A stretch of 64,000 nt of DNA. It comes from CAUZIR01 sp965250195. Its GTDB lineage: Bacteria; Chloroflexota; Dehalococcoidia; Lucifugimonadales; UBA2962. Location: positions 2,480,001 through 2,544,000 of the forward strand of contig OZ252295.1 in assembly GCA_965250195.1 (NCBI GenBank), in the 5' to 3' direction. The notes under the pieces were generated by a model that was not told the origin of the DNA, made no database searches, and saw only the letters and a program-made list of their open reading frames with translations. Position 1 is the stretch's first letter; each line of letters begins with the position of its first letter. Shown here piece by piece: positions 35,618-44,009 of this stretch. A program made the position numbers and the translations under genes.

Positions 35618-36720
35618 CCGGTAGGCGCCCGCTCCACTGTGCGCACGCCCGTGTCCGTTCGGCGAGGAGAGGCTTTACTCAGGTGCGTCGCGACGTCGGA
35701 GATGGTGGTTTCCAGGTCGATCTCGGGCTTCCATCCGATCGTGCCGCGTATTCTGCCGGTGTCGGGCACACGCCTCATCATGTCCTCGAAACCCGGGCTG
35801 TAGGCCTGCTCATAGGGCACCAGCACGGGTTCGGCGCCCACGTCGGCACCCAGGTCGGCGCCCACGATGCGCCGCACCGCACGGGCCAGCTCCATGATCG
35901 AGATCTCTCGCTCCGAGCCGATGTTAAAGACCTCCCCAACCGCCTCTTCCGCCTCGGCCAGGCCGACCATTGCCCTCACGACGTCCCTGACGTCGCAGAA
36001 GCACCGCGATTGGTTGCCGTCGCCGTAGACGGTGAGTGCTTCGCCGCTTAAGGCTTGTTCTACGAACCTGGGCACGACCATTCCGTACTGCCCCGTCTGC
36101 CGGGGGCCAACCGTGTTAAAGAGTCGAAAGATCGTTACCGGCAAGCCCTTTTGCTTGTGGTAGGCAAGGGCGAGAAACTCGTCAACGGCCTTGGAGGCGG
36201 CGTATGACCAGCGTGACCTCGTCGTCGGCCCCATTAGCCTGTCGTCGTCCTCGGCGAAGGGCGGAGACTCGCTCTTGCCGTATATCTCGGAGGTCGAAGC
36301 CACGAGCACTTTACTGCGATACCGGCCGGCTGCATCGAGGACGGCGTGGGTACCCAGTACGTTGGTTTCTATGACCCGCACCGGGTCGTTGACGATGAGG
36401 TCGACGCCCACGGCCGCGGCGAGATGGAACACGACATCTGTCTCGCTCATGAGACGGTCCATCACCACTTCGTTGGTGATGGAGTCGATAACGAGCGAAT
36501 ACTCGTCGTTCGCCTGGAGGTGCTGAACGTTGGCCAGGCTGCCGGTGGACACGTCGTCAATTGCCGTCACCCGGTATCCGCGAGCCAGCAATAACTCGGA
36601 AAGGTGGGAGCCGATGAAGCCCGCACCACCGGTGATCAGGACGCGGCGCCCACCACCGGTGTTGCCGCCGTCCGCTTCGCCCACGCCACTACGGCCCATG
36701 TCACTACTGGGAGACGTCAC
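35614..36720 (-). CDS. NAD-dependent sugar-nucleotide epimerase/dehydratase
   Basis: An extended SDR of about 368 residues. VLITGGAGFIGSHLSELLLARGY is the NAD-binding motif, VVFHLAAAVGVDLI follows, and SYAASKAVDEFLALAY carries the catalytic YxxxK; later come NTVGPRQTGQYGMVVP and NIGSEREISIMELA. The sequence resembles UDP-glucuronate decarboxylase/4-epimerase-type enzymes; the exact product is unclear. I chose GTG 36720, which overlaps the wecC stop as GTGA. A start at 36813 would overlap wecC by 97 bases and add a low-complexity leader. It supplies an activated sugar to the operon's transferases. Confidence 0.9.
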   Translation of the reverse strand: MTSPSSDMGRSGVGEADGGNTGGGRRVLITGGAGFIGSHLSELLLARGYRVTAIDDVSTGSLANVQHLQANDEYSLVIDSITNEVVMDRLMSETDVVFHLAAAVGVDLIVNDPVRVIETNVLGTHAVLDAAGRYRSKVLVASTSEIYGKSESPPFAEDDDRLMGPTTRSRWSYAASKAVDEFLALAYHKQKGLPVTIFRLFNTVGPRQTGQYGMVVPRFVEQALSGEALTVYGDGNQSRCFCDVRDVVRAMVGLAEAEEAVGEVFNIGSEREISIMELARAVRRIVGADLGADVGAEPVLVPYEQAYSPGFEDMMRRVPDTGRIRGTIGWKPEIDLETTISDVATHLSKASPRRTDTGVRTVERAPTG

Positions 36721-38036
36721 AGTTTCACGACCTTGTCCCGGCCGGCGGCAACTGCGCCGGTCGCGTTTCTCGTGTCCATTATCAGTTTGCTCTTTTCCAC
36801 TATTCGTGCCCAATCGTACGAGGAGTGGTTGGTGGCGATAACCACGCAGTCAGCCGCCGCCAACTCCCCGTCGGAGAGTTCTACCGACTCCATTGCCACC
36901 CCGTCTACGTCTATGCGCGGCACGTAGGGGTCGTTGTACGCAACGGTTGCCCCGCCCGCCCGCAGGTGGGAGATCAACTCCAGGCTGGGAGACTCCCGTG
37001 TGTCGGATACGTCGGCCTTGTATGCGGCGCCGAGGAGCAGGACGTGTGATCCGTTCAGGGGCCGACCGGCCCGGTTCAGGGCATCGGAGACCTTCCCGAC
37101 CACGTACTGGGGCATGCCCATGTTTATCTGCGCCGCCAGGTCGATGAAACGGGCATCGTAATTGAGGGTCCGCAGCTTCCAGGACAGGTAGTGAGGGTCG
37201 ATCGGGATGCAGTGTCCTCCCAGGCCGGGTCCGGGGTAGAAGGGAACGTAGCCGAAGGGCTTGCTGGCGGCGGCGTCAATGACCTCCCAGACGTCAACGC
37301 CGAGGTGGTCGCACATAATTGCGACCTCGTTAACGAGGCCGATGTTCACGGCCCGGAAGGTGTTTTCCAACAGCTTGACCATTTCGGCGACCTTCGGAGA
37401 GGAGACCGGGACGACCGTGTCGATGGCGGTCTTGTACAGCGCCACGGCGACCTCGGTGCAGGCCGGTGTGGTGCCACCGACCACTTTGGGTGTGGTTTTT
37501 ACGGTGTAGTCGGTGCGGCCGGGGTCTATCCGCTCCGGCGAGAAGGCCACGAAGAAGTCCTCCCCTACCCGAAGCGCACCATTGGGGGAAGCCGCGGAGA
37601 GCTTCGGCAGTATTACTTCTTCGGTAGTACCGGGATAGGTGGTGCTCTCCAATACCACTGCCATGCCGGGGTGCAGGCGAGCGGCGACCTCGTCACATGC
37701 CGATATAACCGCCGACAGGTCCGGGTCTCTCGTCTTTGCCAGGGGCGTGGGGACACAGATGATGACGGCGTCTGCCACGGCGAGTTCTTCAAAACTGGTT
37801 GTGGCCCGCAGCGAGTCGGCTTCCACCGCTTTTGCCAGGGCGGCGTCCGAGACATCGGGGATGTGGCTGATCCCGGCGTTGAGAGCCTCTACCCTGGCAG
37901 CGTCCAGATCCACGCCCACGACTTTCAGGCCCGCTTCGGCGAAGGCGAGCGCCAGCGGCAGGCCGACGTAACCGACGCCTACGACCACGACCAGCGCCTC
38001 GCGCTGTTTTAGCTTGTCAAGGAACTGGCGTTTCAC
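36717..38036 (-). CDS. wecC: UDP-N-acetyl-D-mannosaminuronate dehydrogenase-type enzyme
   Basis: A 439-residue UDP-sugar 6-dehydrogenase: VVVGVGYVGLPLALAFAEAGL (NAD site), FVAFSPERIDPGRTDYTVKT, and AEMVKLLENTFRAVNIGLVNE with GPGLGGHCIPIDPHYLSW, which includes the catalytic cysteine. This signature fits WecC/TuaD-like enzymes that oxidise UDP-ManNAc or UDP-GlcNAc to uronic acids. With wecB nearby, UDP-ManNAcA is the likely product. GTG 38036 lies inside the last codons of the upstream regulator (20-base overlap), so the two are translationally linked. Confidence 0.92.
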   Translation of the reverse strand: MKRQFLDKLKQREALVVVVGVGYVGLPLALAFAEAGLKVVGVDLDAARVEALNAGISHIPDVSDAALAKAVEADSLRATTSFEELAVADAVIICVPTPLAKTRDPDLSAVISACDEVAARLHPGMAVVLESTTYPGTTEEVILPKLSAASPNGALRVGEDFFVAFSPERIDPGRTDYTVKTTPKVVGGTTPACTEVAVALYKTAIDTVVPVSSPKVAEMVKLLENTFRAVNIGLVNEVAIMCDHLGVDVWEVIDAAASKPFGYVPFYPGPGLGGHCIPIDPHYLSWKLRTLNYDARFIDLAAQINMGMPQYVVGKVSDALNRAGRPLNGSHVLLLGAAYKADVSDTRESPSLELISHLRAGGATVAYNDPYVPRIDVDGVAMESVELSDGELAAADCVVIATNHSSYDWARIVEKSKLIMDTRNATGAVAAGRDKVVKL

Positions 38037-38742
38037 TCAATTCTCCAACCCTGCCCCCGGAGAGGTTCACTAAATGCTCGCGGGCGACCCCGCTTTTTAT
38101 CAACGTCGCAATGAGTGCCGCCGGGTTCCCGGCCGTGGCGACGACGACCACGTCGTGCTCCCCAGCCCCAACGGCGTCACCAATGGCACTGGGAGACCGC
38201 ACCGGCCTTCCCAACAACTCGCGCCTGGACCCGATGTCGGCCTCCGGCCCTTCCACCGTCACGGGCCTTTCCAGCGTCATTGGCCCGTCTACCGTCATTG
38301 GGACTGAGTAGAAACAAACGCTTTCGACGCCCATGTTGGTGACCGCCAGGTAGATGAGCTCGGACATCTCCTCTGAACCGACGACGGCCACCCGGGATCG
38401 GGGAGTGAGGCCGGCCTGTTCGAGTTCAGCCTGGACGATGGATCGGAACGAGCTGTACCTGCTGAGGAATTGCTCGACGACTCCCTGTGCGAGAAGGGCC
38501 TTGTGCGACACACCCCTGGCGGTAATCGCGTAGGACCAGCGTCGCCAACCCACCTTGGACGCCCGAATGTAGCCCTGGTCGGCCAGACGACGGATCAGGA
38601 CGTTTGTGGCACCCAACGCTACACCTAGACGGTCGGCCAGCTGGCGCTGACTTACGTCCGGCCGGTGGCTGACTTCTTCCAATACCCGTAGCTCACGTAG
38701 AGATACGGCTGAAGCGATACTATGTTCACGTTCCGAACGCAT
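38017..38742 (-). CDS. Winged-helix regulator at head of the glycan operon
   Basis: A 241-residue protein. Residues ~15-75 form a MarR-like winged helix (RELRVLEEVSHRPDVSQRQL, then ADRLGVALGATNVLIRRLAD and a basic wing). The C-terminal half looks like a small Rossmann domain (SRVAVVGSEEMSELIYLAVT, HDVVVVATAGNPAALIATLI), perhaps sensing a metabolite. Between them lie three hexapeptide repeats. I chose ATG 38742 because a strong promoter sits with its -10 box seven bases upstream, predicting a leaderless mRNA; an in-frame start at 38790 would lie upstream of that promoter. It is the first gene of the minus-strand glycan run, so it probably autoregulates the operon. An inverted repeat in the divergent gap is a candidate operator. 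Confidence 0.82.
   Translation of the reverse strand: MRSEREHSIASAVSLRELRVLEEVSHRPDVSQRQLADRLGVALGATNVLIRRLADQGYIRASKVGWRRWSYAITARGVSHKALLAQGVVEQFLSRYSSFRSIVQAELEQAGLTPRSRVAVVGSEEMSELIYLAVTNMGVESVCFYSVPMTVDGPMTLERPVTVEGPEADIGSRRELLGRPVRSPSAIGDAVGAGEHDVVVVATAGNPAALIATLIKSGVAREHLVNLSGGRVGELSETPVP
38246..38299 (-). repeat. Three degenerate 18-bp tandem repeats in the regulator
   Basis: Units 38246-38263, 38264-38281 and 38282-38299 share a GGCCC/T-TTCCA-CGTCA pattern. On the coding (minus) strand they give hexapeptides of the form [MV]T[VL][DE][GR]P in the linker between the winged helix and the Rossmann-like domain. A change of one unit would keep the frame and alter only linker length. Confidence 0.75.
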
Positions 38743-38749
38743 TATTTGG

Positions 38750-38778
38750 ACTATATGACCCCTCCAGCGCATCGTCAA
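38750..38778 (-). promoter_or_regulatory. Strong leaderless promoter of the glycan operon
   Basis: On the minus strand: -35 TTGACG (38773-38778), a 17-bp spacer, and -10 TATAGT (38750-38755). Seven bases separate the -10 from the regulator ATG at 38742, so transcription would begin at or next to the start codon. It is the best sigma-70-like promoter in the window and would drive the run of genes down to 11534. Confidence 0.75.
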
Positions 38779-38835
38779 GCGGTTTCGCACGGTCTACAGC
38801 CCGGCCGGATTGCACATTGACCGCAACTCAGACGA

Positions 38836-38863
38836 CTCCCCGACACGTATAATTTTCGGGGAG
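38836..38863. promoter_or_regulatory. Inverted repeat framing a TATAAT box (candidate operator)
   Basis: CTCCCCGA (38836-38843) and TCGGGGAG (38856-38863) are a perfect 8-bp inverted repeat separated by 12 bp containing TATAAT (38848-38853). It lies between the regulator gene and the divergent DUF4012 gene. No T-run follows on either strand, so a terminator is unlikely. A protein bound here would cover a -10 box reading toward the DUF4012 gene; the -35 for it is weak. Confidence 0.5.
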
Positions 38864-38922
38864 CACGGCCCCCCGTTAGTCCAGGGTCATCACTTGACTC
38901 GGTCTGGCCGTCGATTTTCTCT

Positions 38923-41458
38923 ATGTCTTCAACGCTCGACCTGCGCTGGCAGTTGCCTCTCGCCGTCTCGGTGTTCGCTATCGGGCTGACGATCTGGGCC
39001 TCAGCCGCCTACATGATTCCGATGTCGATCAACGGGCAAGACCGTATCGACGAGCTCTCGTCTATCTCGCCCTCCTCGCTTTACGGCCCGGGCTCGGGCG
39101 GGCTGAACGACCTGAGTAGTGATTTAGACGCGCTGGCCTCGGACATCTCGGGGGCCGCTACCGCGTTTCGATGGGTTGGCCATCTGTCCAAAGGCCTCTC
39201 GTGGGTGCCTCTAATAGAACGAGAACTGACTTCGTGGGAGTTTGCCGCCACTCGTGCTAAGGCCGACGTGGAGACCGCCCGAGCACTGGTCGCGGGCACT
39301 GAGGCTATGAATGTGGCCTCGAGCGCCGTGGGCACCGCGTTTACCGGGGACTCTTTCGAGGTCACGGAGGCCGCCGTGCTTGCGGCCATCGGCGAGTTCA
39401 CCAGGGCGAGAGGCGATCTGGACCGGACCTGGCCGACTGCGGACTCAGTGGGCGTGGCCCTGAATCTGCTGGGGGTGCGGTCTGCACTGGGGAGCATGGG
39501 CGAAGTGGAAGATCGCATGGCGGCCGCTGCCAGGGTTGGGCTGGCTACGACCGAACTGCTCGATGTCGCCCTGGGAATCGCCGAGCAGGCCCGACCGATT
39601 ATCGGACCGATTCTCGACGACACTGGCCTGGGCCTCCCTGACTTTGGAGCACTGAGCCTCGTCCTCGGCACTATCGAGGCGGATGCCTCCGAAGCCGGCC
39701 TCCTGATCGAGCGGATCACCGGCATGCTCGATGAAATTGGCGAGTTGGAGACTCTACAAAGCGACCTGGCCGTCCTGAGTGTCTTGCTGTCGTCAATTGG
39801 CGGATTGACTGAGGCCGCCGGGGTTGGAATTGAAGTTTTGCGACCGGTTATCGAGCTTGCCTCAAGTAACGCCGAAGGGCTGCTGGGCGGACCGGGACTG
39901 GCAACGGCGCTGGACCTGGTGGCACAAGACTTGAGACGACTCGATACGGCCATCAAACTCGCCGACGACGCGGCCGACGACCTGGAACGGCTGGATCGAG
40001 AGGGCTCTTCCGAGCTGCTTACGGGAGCGGTCTCTGACCTGGCCGTCGCCGCCAGATCGTTCCACGAAGGCCTCGGGTTGGTTTCCGGACTGTCACGGGT
40101 CAGCGATTCGCTGTTCGGCCCCGACGGAGAACGCAGCTACCTTGTTCTGGGTCTTTCAGCGGACGAGCTGCGAGCCACCGGGGGCTTCGTATCTGCGGTG
40201 TGGGTGGCGTCTTTGTCGCTGGGAGCCCTTGAGCAGGTGGAATATTTTGACGTGGTTCGGGTCGATGACTTTGATCGCATCGACCTCTACCCGGTCGGGC
40301 CCCCAGGTCTGGAAGAGCACATGAACGGCTGGGTGTGGCTGATGCGCGACGTGTCCTGGGACCCCAACTTCCCCACCAGCGCGGTCGCCGCGCAGGACAT
40401 TTTCAATCTCGGTCAACGGCGCAGCGTAGATGGGGTCATTGCCGTGAACCAGTGGGGGATGCTGGAGCTGGTCCGGGCGCTGGGCTCTGTGGCCTCTCCG
40501 GACGGGGGGGGGGGAGCCCATAACCCCACGGAACTTCCTGAACCTGATGGAGCTTGGCACGGATGAGCACGGAACGGCTTATTCGGACCTGGTGGTGCGT
40601 GGCCTCTTCGACTCGCTGAGCAAACCCCGCACCATGTCGGAGTTGCTGGACCTGGCGTCGGCCGCTCTTCGCGCGTTGGAAAGGCGCGATTTGCTCATTC
40701 AACTCAACGACGAGACCGCAGCCGAGGTCATCAGGGAGCAAGGTTGGAGTGGGGAGCTGGCGGCGGTCGATCACGACTACCTCGGGGTCTTCGACTCCAA
40801 TGTCGGTTGGAGCAAGGTGGATCGCAACATTCAACGAGACCTGACCTACGCCGTCGATCTCACCGATCCGGGCAGCCCTCGTGCCAGTCTGAGACTCAGC
40901 TACCAGAACCATAGTGGGCCCGGATCGCCCCCCTGCGCGCCCCAGTGGCGCTTTCGCGGTAGCGACTATAACGCTCTGAAAAACGCCTGCTACTGGAACT
41001 ACGTGCGGGTTTTGATGCCGGAAGGCATACGGCTGCTGGCCAGTAGTGAATTGCCGTTGCCGGAACTCAGCGTCTCGGTGGAGTCGGGGTTCGGGATACC
41101 GGGGCAGGAGACGGCTGAGCTGTCGGCCAGCGCGGGCCTGACGGTCTTTTCCGGACTGACCACCATTGAGGCCGGTACGAGCCGGGATATCGTGCTGGTT
41201 TACGATCTGCCGAACTCGATACTCCGCCTCGAAGACGGCAGGGTGACTTACAGGTTGCTACTGTAAAAGCAGCCGGGCGTTCCCCGCCGGGGAGTCTCGG
41301 TGGAACTACGAACGCCCGAGGGCTTTAGCCTGGATTCGGCTTCGTCTGAGCCTTCCCTGCGAACGGATACCACAGTGAGGTTCGAGTTTTCCCAGACGAG
41401 TGATATCCTCTTAGAGGTTGTTTTTACCGCGTCGACCGCTGTAAAGGCGAGAAACTGA
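38923..41458 (+). pseudogene. DUF4012-domain membrane protein with frameshift and internal stop
   Basis: An N-terminal helix (LPLAVSVFAIGLTIWASAAY) and a long helical region (~residues 50-390) precede a DUF4012 domain (SYLVLGLSADELRATGGFVS, VSWDPNFPTSAVAAQDIF). At the 11-G run (40504-40514) the frame must drop one G; the downstream frame then continues with EPITPRNFLNLMELG, as DUF4012 requires. A TAA at 41264-41266 interrupts the end. Beyond it the same frame stays coding (KQPG, VELRTPEGFSLDSASSEPSL) to TGA 41456-41458, so TAA looks like a mutated CAA. DUF4012 proteins occur in exopolysaccharide loci of Gram-positives and Chloroflexota. The gene may be a recent pseudogene; the poly-G run could also be a sequencing error or a phase-variable tract. 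Confidence 0.82.
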
Positions 41459-41463
41459 GCCCT

Positions 41464-43164
41464 TTGTTCGACAGTTCTAGACGGTCGGCTTTGTTGACCT
41501 TGCCAATTTTTTTGCGGACCTCACCACCGGGCCGGCGTTCCAGGCCGTCCCTCGGGGCACCGTTGTTTGCTGTCATGGCCCCGCTGCTGGCCGTGGTGGC
41601 AGCGATGGGGGCGGTCGCTTGCGTTGGCCCGGACCCGGTTCCGGCGGCGGCGACCGTACCCACTCCCCCCAAGACGGAAACGATCAGGTTGCTGGCCCAG
41701 GCCTCTGTCCTTGTTACCGGCGAACCGGGTGATGTCCGCACCATCGACGTGCTCAGCGTGGAACCCGTTCAGATCGTCCTCGACGCCGGTTCCTCTGCGT
41801 CCCTTACGGCGACGGCCTTCGACGGCGTCGGCCTTGAGTTTGACGACTTGACGCTGATTTGGAGCGTTAGCGACCCCAGAGCGGGCCAAATTAGCGGCGG
41901 TGGTCGGCTGGTGGCAGGCTCCGCACCAGGGACATATCGCGACGCGGTAACGGTGACGGCGGTAAGAAATTCCGTGGTGGGCATCCAGTCGGTTGCCTCT
42001 TCAGTGGATGTGACTGTGGTGGGCGAACCAAACGTGCGCAAACTGGCCTCTGTCAGCGTGTTTCCGGAACGCACTACGGTGTCCAAAAACGAGGTCTACC
42101 GGATGCGGGCGGCGGCGTTCGACGTGAACGGACAGCTGATCCCGCAGGTGAATATTCTGTGGTCGGTCGATGTGCCCGAACTGGGCCGGATCAATCAGCT
42201 CGGCTACCTGACGGTGTTCGGTGACGAGGGCACTTATGAGCGCTCGGTGACGGTGACCGCCGTCTGGGAGGGCGAGACGATCACCAGGACGGTCGATGTG
42301 TCCGTTACCGAGCTTCCAGGATCGGACGATTTCCTCGCGGTCCAGGCGCTACCGGAGACATTCCGACTACACCCCGGAGACCAGCTCCAACTGGCGGCGA
42401 TCGCCCTGGATGCACTGGGCCAGATTGTGCGAACCGCGCAGATCAAATGGAGCGTGGTCGACCCGGAGGCGGGTCCGATTGACGGCAACGGACTGTTTAC
42501 TGCAGCTAAAGATACGGGGATTTTCACCGAGGCGGTCGTAGTTGAAGCGGTCTCACTGGGCGCGAGCGGAGAGATTCTCAGCGCCAGTGACTTCGCCTCA
42601 GTCGTCGTGCTGGGCGAAGAAGCGATCAGGCCGCTGGCCGCAATTCGGGTTGTTCCCAGCACGCTGGTCGCCCCCGTCGGATCGAGACTGGTGATGATCG
42701 TCCAGGGCATCGACGAGTCCGGCACTCCGACGCCCGATACCACGTTTGTGTGGGAGGCGCTGGACGGGGCGATCGGAGAAATTGAAGAGGCCGGTTCCCT
42801 GAGTCTCACCGGCGAACCAGGTATCTACACCAGAGCCCTGAAGGTGACCGCCACACAGGGGACTGGGCCGGACTCGACCAGCCTCACCCGGCTCATTGAG
42901 GTGGTCATCACAGGACGGTTGAGCCTCGTGACTATTGAGCCCGAGTTGGCGACGGTGGTTCCAGGGCGGACGATTCACTTCGCCGTCTCGTCACGGGACG
43001 CCCAGGGCAACGATCTGAGCGGGCTCACCGTGCTGTGGCGGGTTACTGACCCCTCAGCGGGTACGATCGATCCGTTCGGCGATTTCACCGCAGGTGACGC
43101 CGAGGGCTTGTACCAGAACTCGATTGTGGCCGAGGTCATACAGAGCGTTCTGCTGCCAGACTGA
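41464..43164 (+). CDS. Lipoprotein with Ig-like (Big-type) repeats
   Basis: A 566-residue exported protein. After a basic leader, a hydrophobic segment (MAPLLAVVAAMGAVAC) ends in a lipobox with Cys53. The rest consists of about four to five ~105-residue beta-sandwich repeats with a recurring pattern: V-x-P near the start, W-S/R-V-x-D-P-x-A-G-x-I in the middle, and A-V-x-V-T-A near the end (for example LIWSVSDPRAGQIS, IKWSVVDPEAGPID and VLWRVTDPSAGTID). This resembles bacterial Ig-like domains of surface proteins. The start is TTG 41464; ATG 41575 would leave too short a signal. It follows the DUF4012 gene and precedes a nuclease-like lipoprotein by six bases, so all three may be surface proteins of one unit. 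Confidence 0.82.
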   Translation: MFDSSRRSALLTLPIFLRTSPPGRRSRPSLGAPLFAVMAPLLAVVAAMGAVACVGPDPVPAAATVPTPPKTETIRLLAQASVLVTGEPGDVRTIDVLSVEPVQIVLDAGSSASLTATAFDGVGLEFDDLTLIWSVSDPRAGQISGGGRLVAGSAPGTYRDAVTVTAVRNSVVGIQSVASSVDVTVVGEPNVRKLASVSVFPERTTVSKNEVYRMRAAAFDVNGQLIPQVNILWSVDVPELGRINQLGYLTVFGDEGTYERSVTVTAVWEGETITRTVDVSVTELPGSDDFLAVQALPETFRLHPGDQLQLAAIALDALGQIVRTAQIKWSVVDPEAGPIDGNGLFTAAKDTGIFTEAVVVEAVSLGASGEILSASDFASVVVLGEEAIRPLAAIRVVPSTLVAPVGSRLVMIVQGIDESGTPTPDTTFVWEALDGAIGEIEEAGSLSLTGEPGIYTRALKVTATQGTGPDSTSLTRLIEVVITGRLSLVTIEPELATVVPGRTIHFAVSSRDAQGNDLSGLTVLWRVTDPSAGTIDPFGDFTAGDAEGLYQNSIVAEVIQSVLLPD

Positions 43165-43170
43165 CGGCCA

Positions 43171-43989
43171 GTGACCAACTTCTCATCGGTATCATCGGTC
43201 GCCACGATCCCGAGCGTCGCGTTGTTCGGCGTGCTGACTGCGCTGGCCGCGGTGACCGGCGCCTGCGGGAACGCCGGGCCTGACGGCACGAGTTCCCTGC
43301 CGGCACCTGGAACGGGCACTCCCAGCGTCCAGTCCGAATTCCTGGTCTCCGCAGTGGTGGAGCAAGTGATTGACGGTTCAACGATCCTGGTCAGTCATGA
43401 CGGTGAGACTTTCGAGGTCCGGTACTTAGGGATCGAGATACCAGACCTCAGCGCCACGGCCGCGGTGGAGCAAAACAGGCACCTGGTCGAGGGTCGAACG
43501 GTAGAACTGGAGATCGACGTGATCCAGTCGGACACTTCGGGTCGGGCCCTTCGGTACGTCTACGTCGGCGGGGAGATGGTCAACGAGGTTCTGCTGGCAA
43601 GCGGCCACGCCTTCGTGTCCGGTTTCCCCGGTGAGTTCAGGTACCGGGACAGGCTCATAGTGGCTCAAGAGCGGGCCAGGGCGCAGAGCCGGGGCGTGTG
43701 GAGGACGGAGTCGGCGCCCACGCCCATTACCGCCGAGACAGAGCCGTTCAGGGGCGGCACGATACCTTCACGCCCAAGCGGGGAACAGGTTGTTGTTTGC
43801 GACTATACTGGCACTCCCCAACCGGTGATTAAGGGCGTGGCGGATCACTCCACCGGAGCGGGCGTTTATTACACACCGGGAGACTCGGGCTACGAAGCCG
43901 TCATCGTGGACGTGACCGTCGGGGACCGCTGGTTCTGCACACAGCCGGACGCGGTCGCCGCCGGTTGGTTGCACAGCCCGGGGAGCTAG
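43171..43989 (+). CDS. SNase-like lipoprotein with C-terminal sunset-type domain
   Basis: A 272-residue protein starting at GTG 43171. A signal peptide ends in a lipobox (AAVTGAC, Cys32). Residues ~60-180 form a staphylococcal-nuclease (OB-fold) domain: VEQVIDGSTILVSHDGETFE, then VRYLGIEIPD, LASGHAFVSGFPGEFRYRD and ERARAQSRGVW. The usual catalytic IDTPE is IEIPD here, so metal binding and catalysis may be changed. The C-terminus (VIKGVADHSTGAGVYYTPGD, then VGDRWFCTQPDAVAAGW) matches the sunset-domain pattern often found with SNase domains. It is probably anchored outside the cell and acts in nucleic-acid scavenging or as a structural OB fold. It converges with the O-antigen ligase gene. Confidence 0.8.
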   Translation: MTNFSSVSSVATIPSVALFGVLTALAAVTGACGNAGPDGTSSLPAPGTGTPSVQSEFLVSAVVEQVIDGSTILVSHDGETFEVRYLGIEIPDLSATAAVEQNRHLVEGRTVELEIDVIQSDTSGRALRYVYVGGEMVNEVLLASGHAFVSGFPGEFRYRDRLIVAQERARAQSRGVWRTESAPTPITAETEPFRGGTIPSRPSGEQVVVCDYTGTPQPVIKGVADHSTGAGVYYTPGDSGYEAVIVDVTVGDRWFCTQPDAVAAGWLHSPGS

Positions 43990-44009
43990 AAACCTCTAGG
44001 TTACGGGGG

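Noticed and set aside
35614..36813. Epimerase starting at 36813
   Set aside because: It would overlap wecC by 97 bases with a low-complexity leader; GTG 36720 fits the operon pattern.
38836..38863. Rho-independent terminator
   Set aside because: The 12-nt loop is AT-rich and no U-run follows the stem in either direction; an operator is more likely.
43986..43999. Terminator hairpin CTAGA-AACC-TCTAG between the nuclease-like and O-antigen ligase genes
   Set aside because: The stem is only 5 bp, AT-rich and has no T-run on either side.
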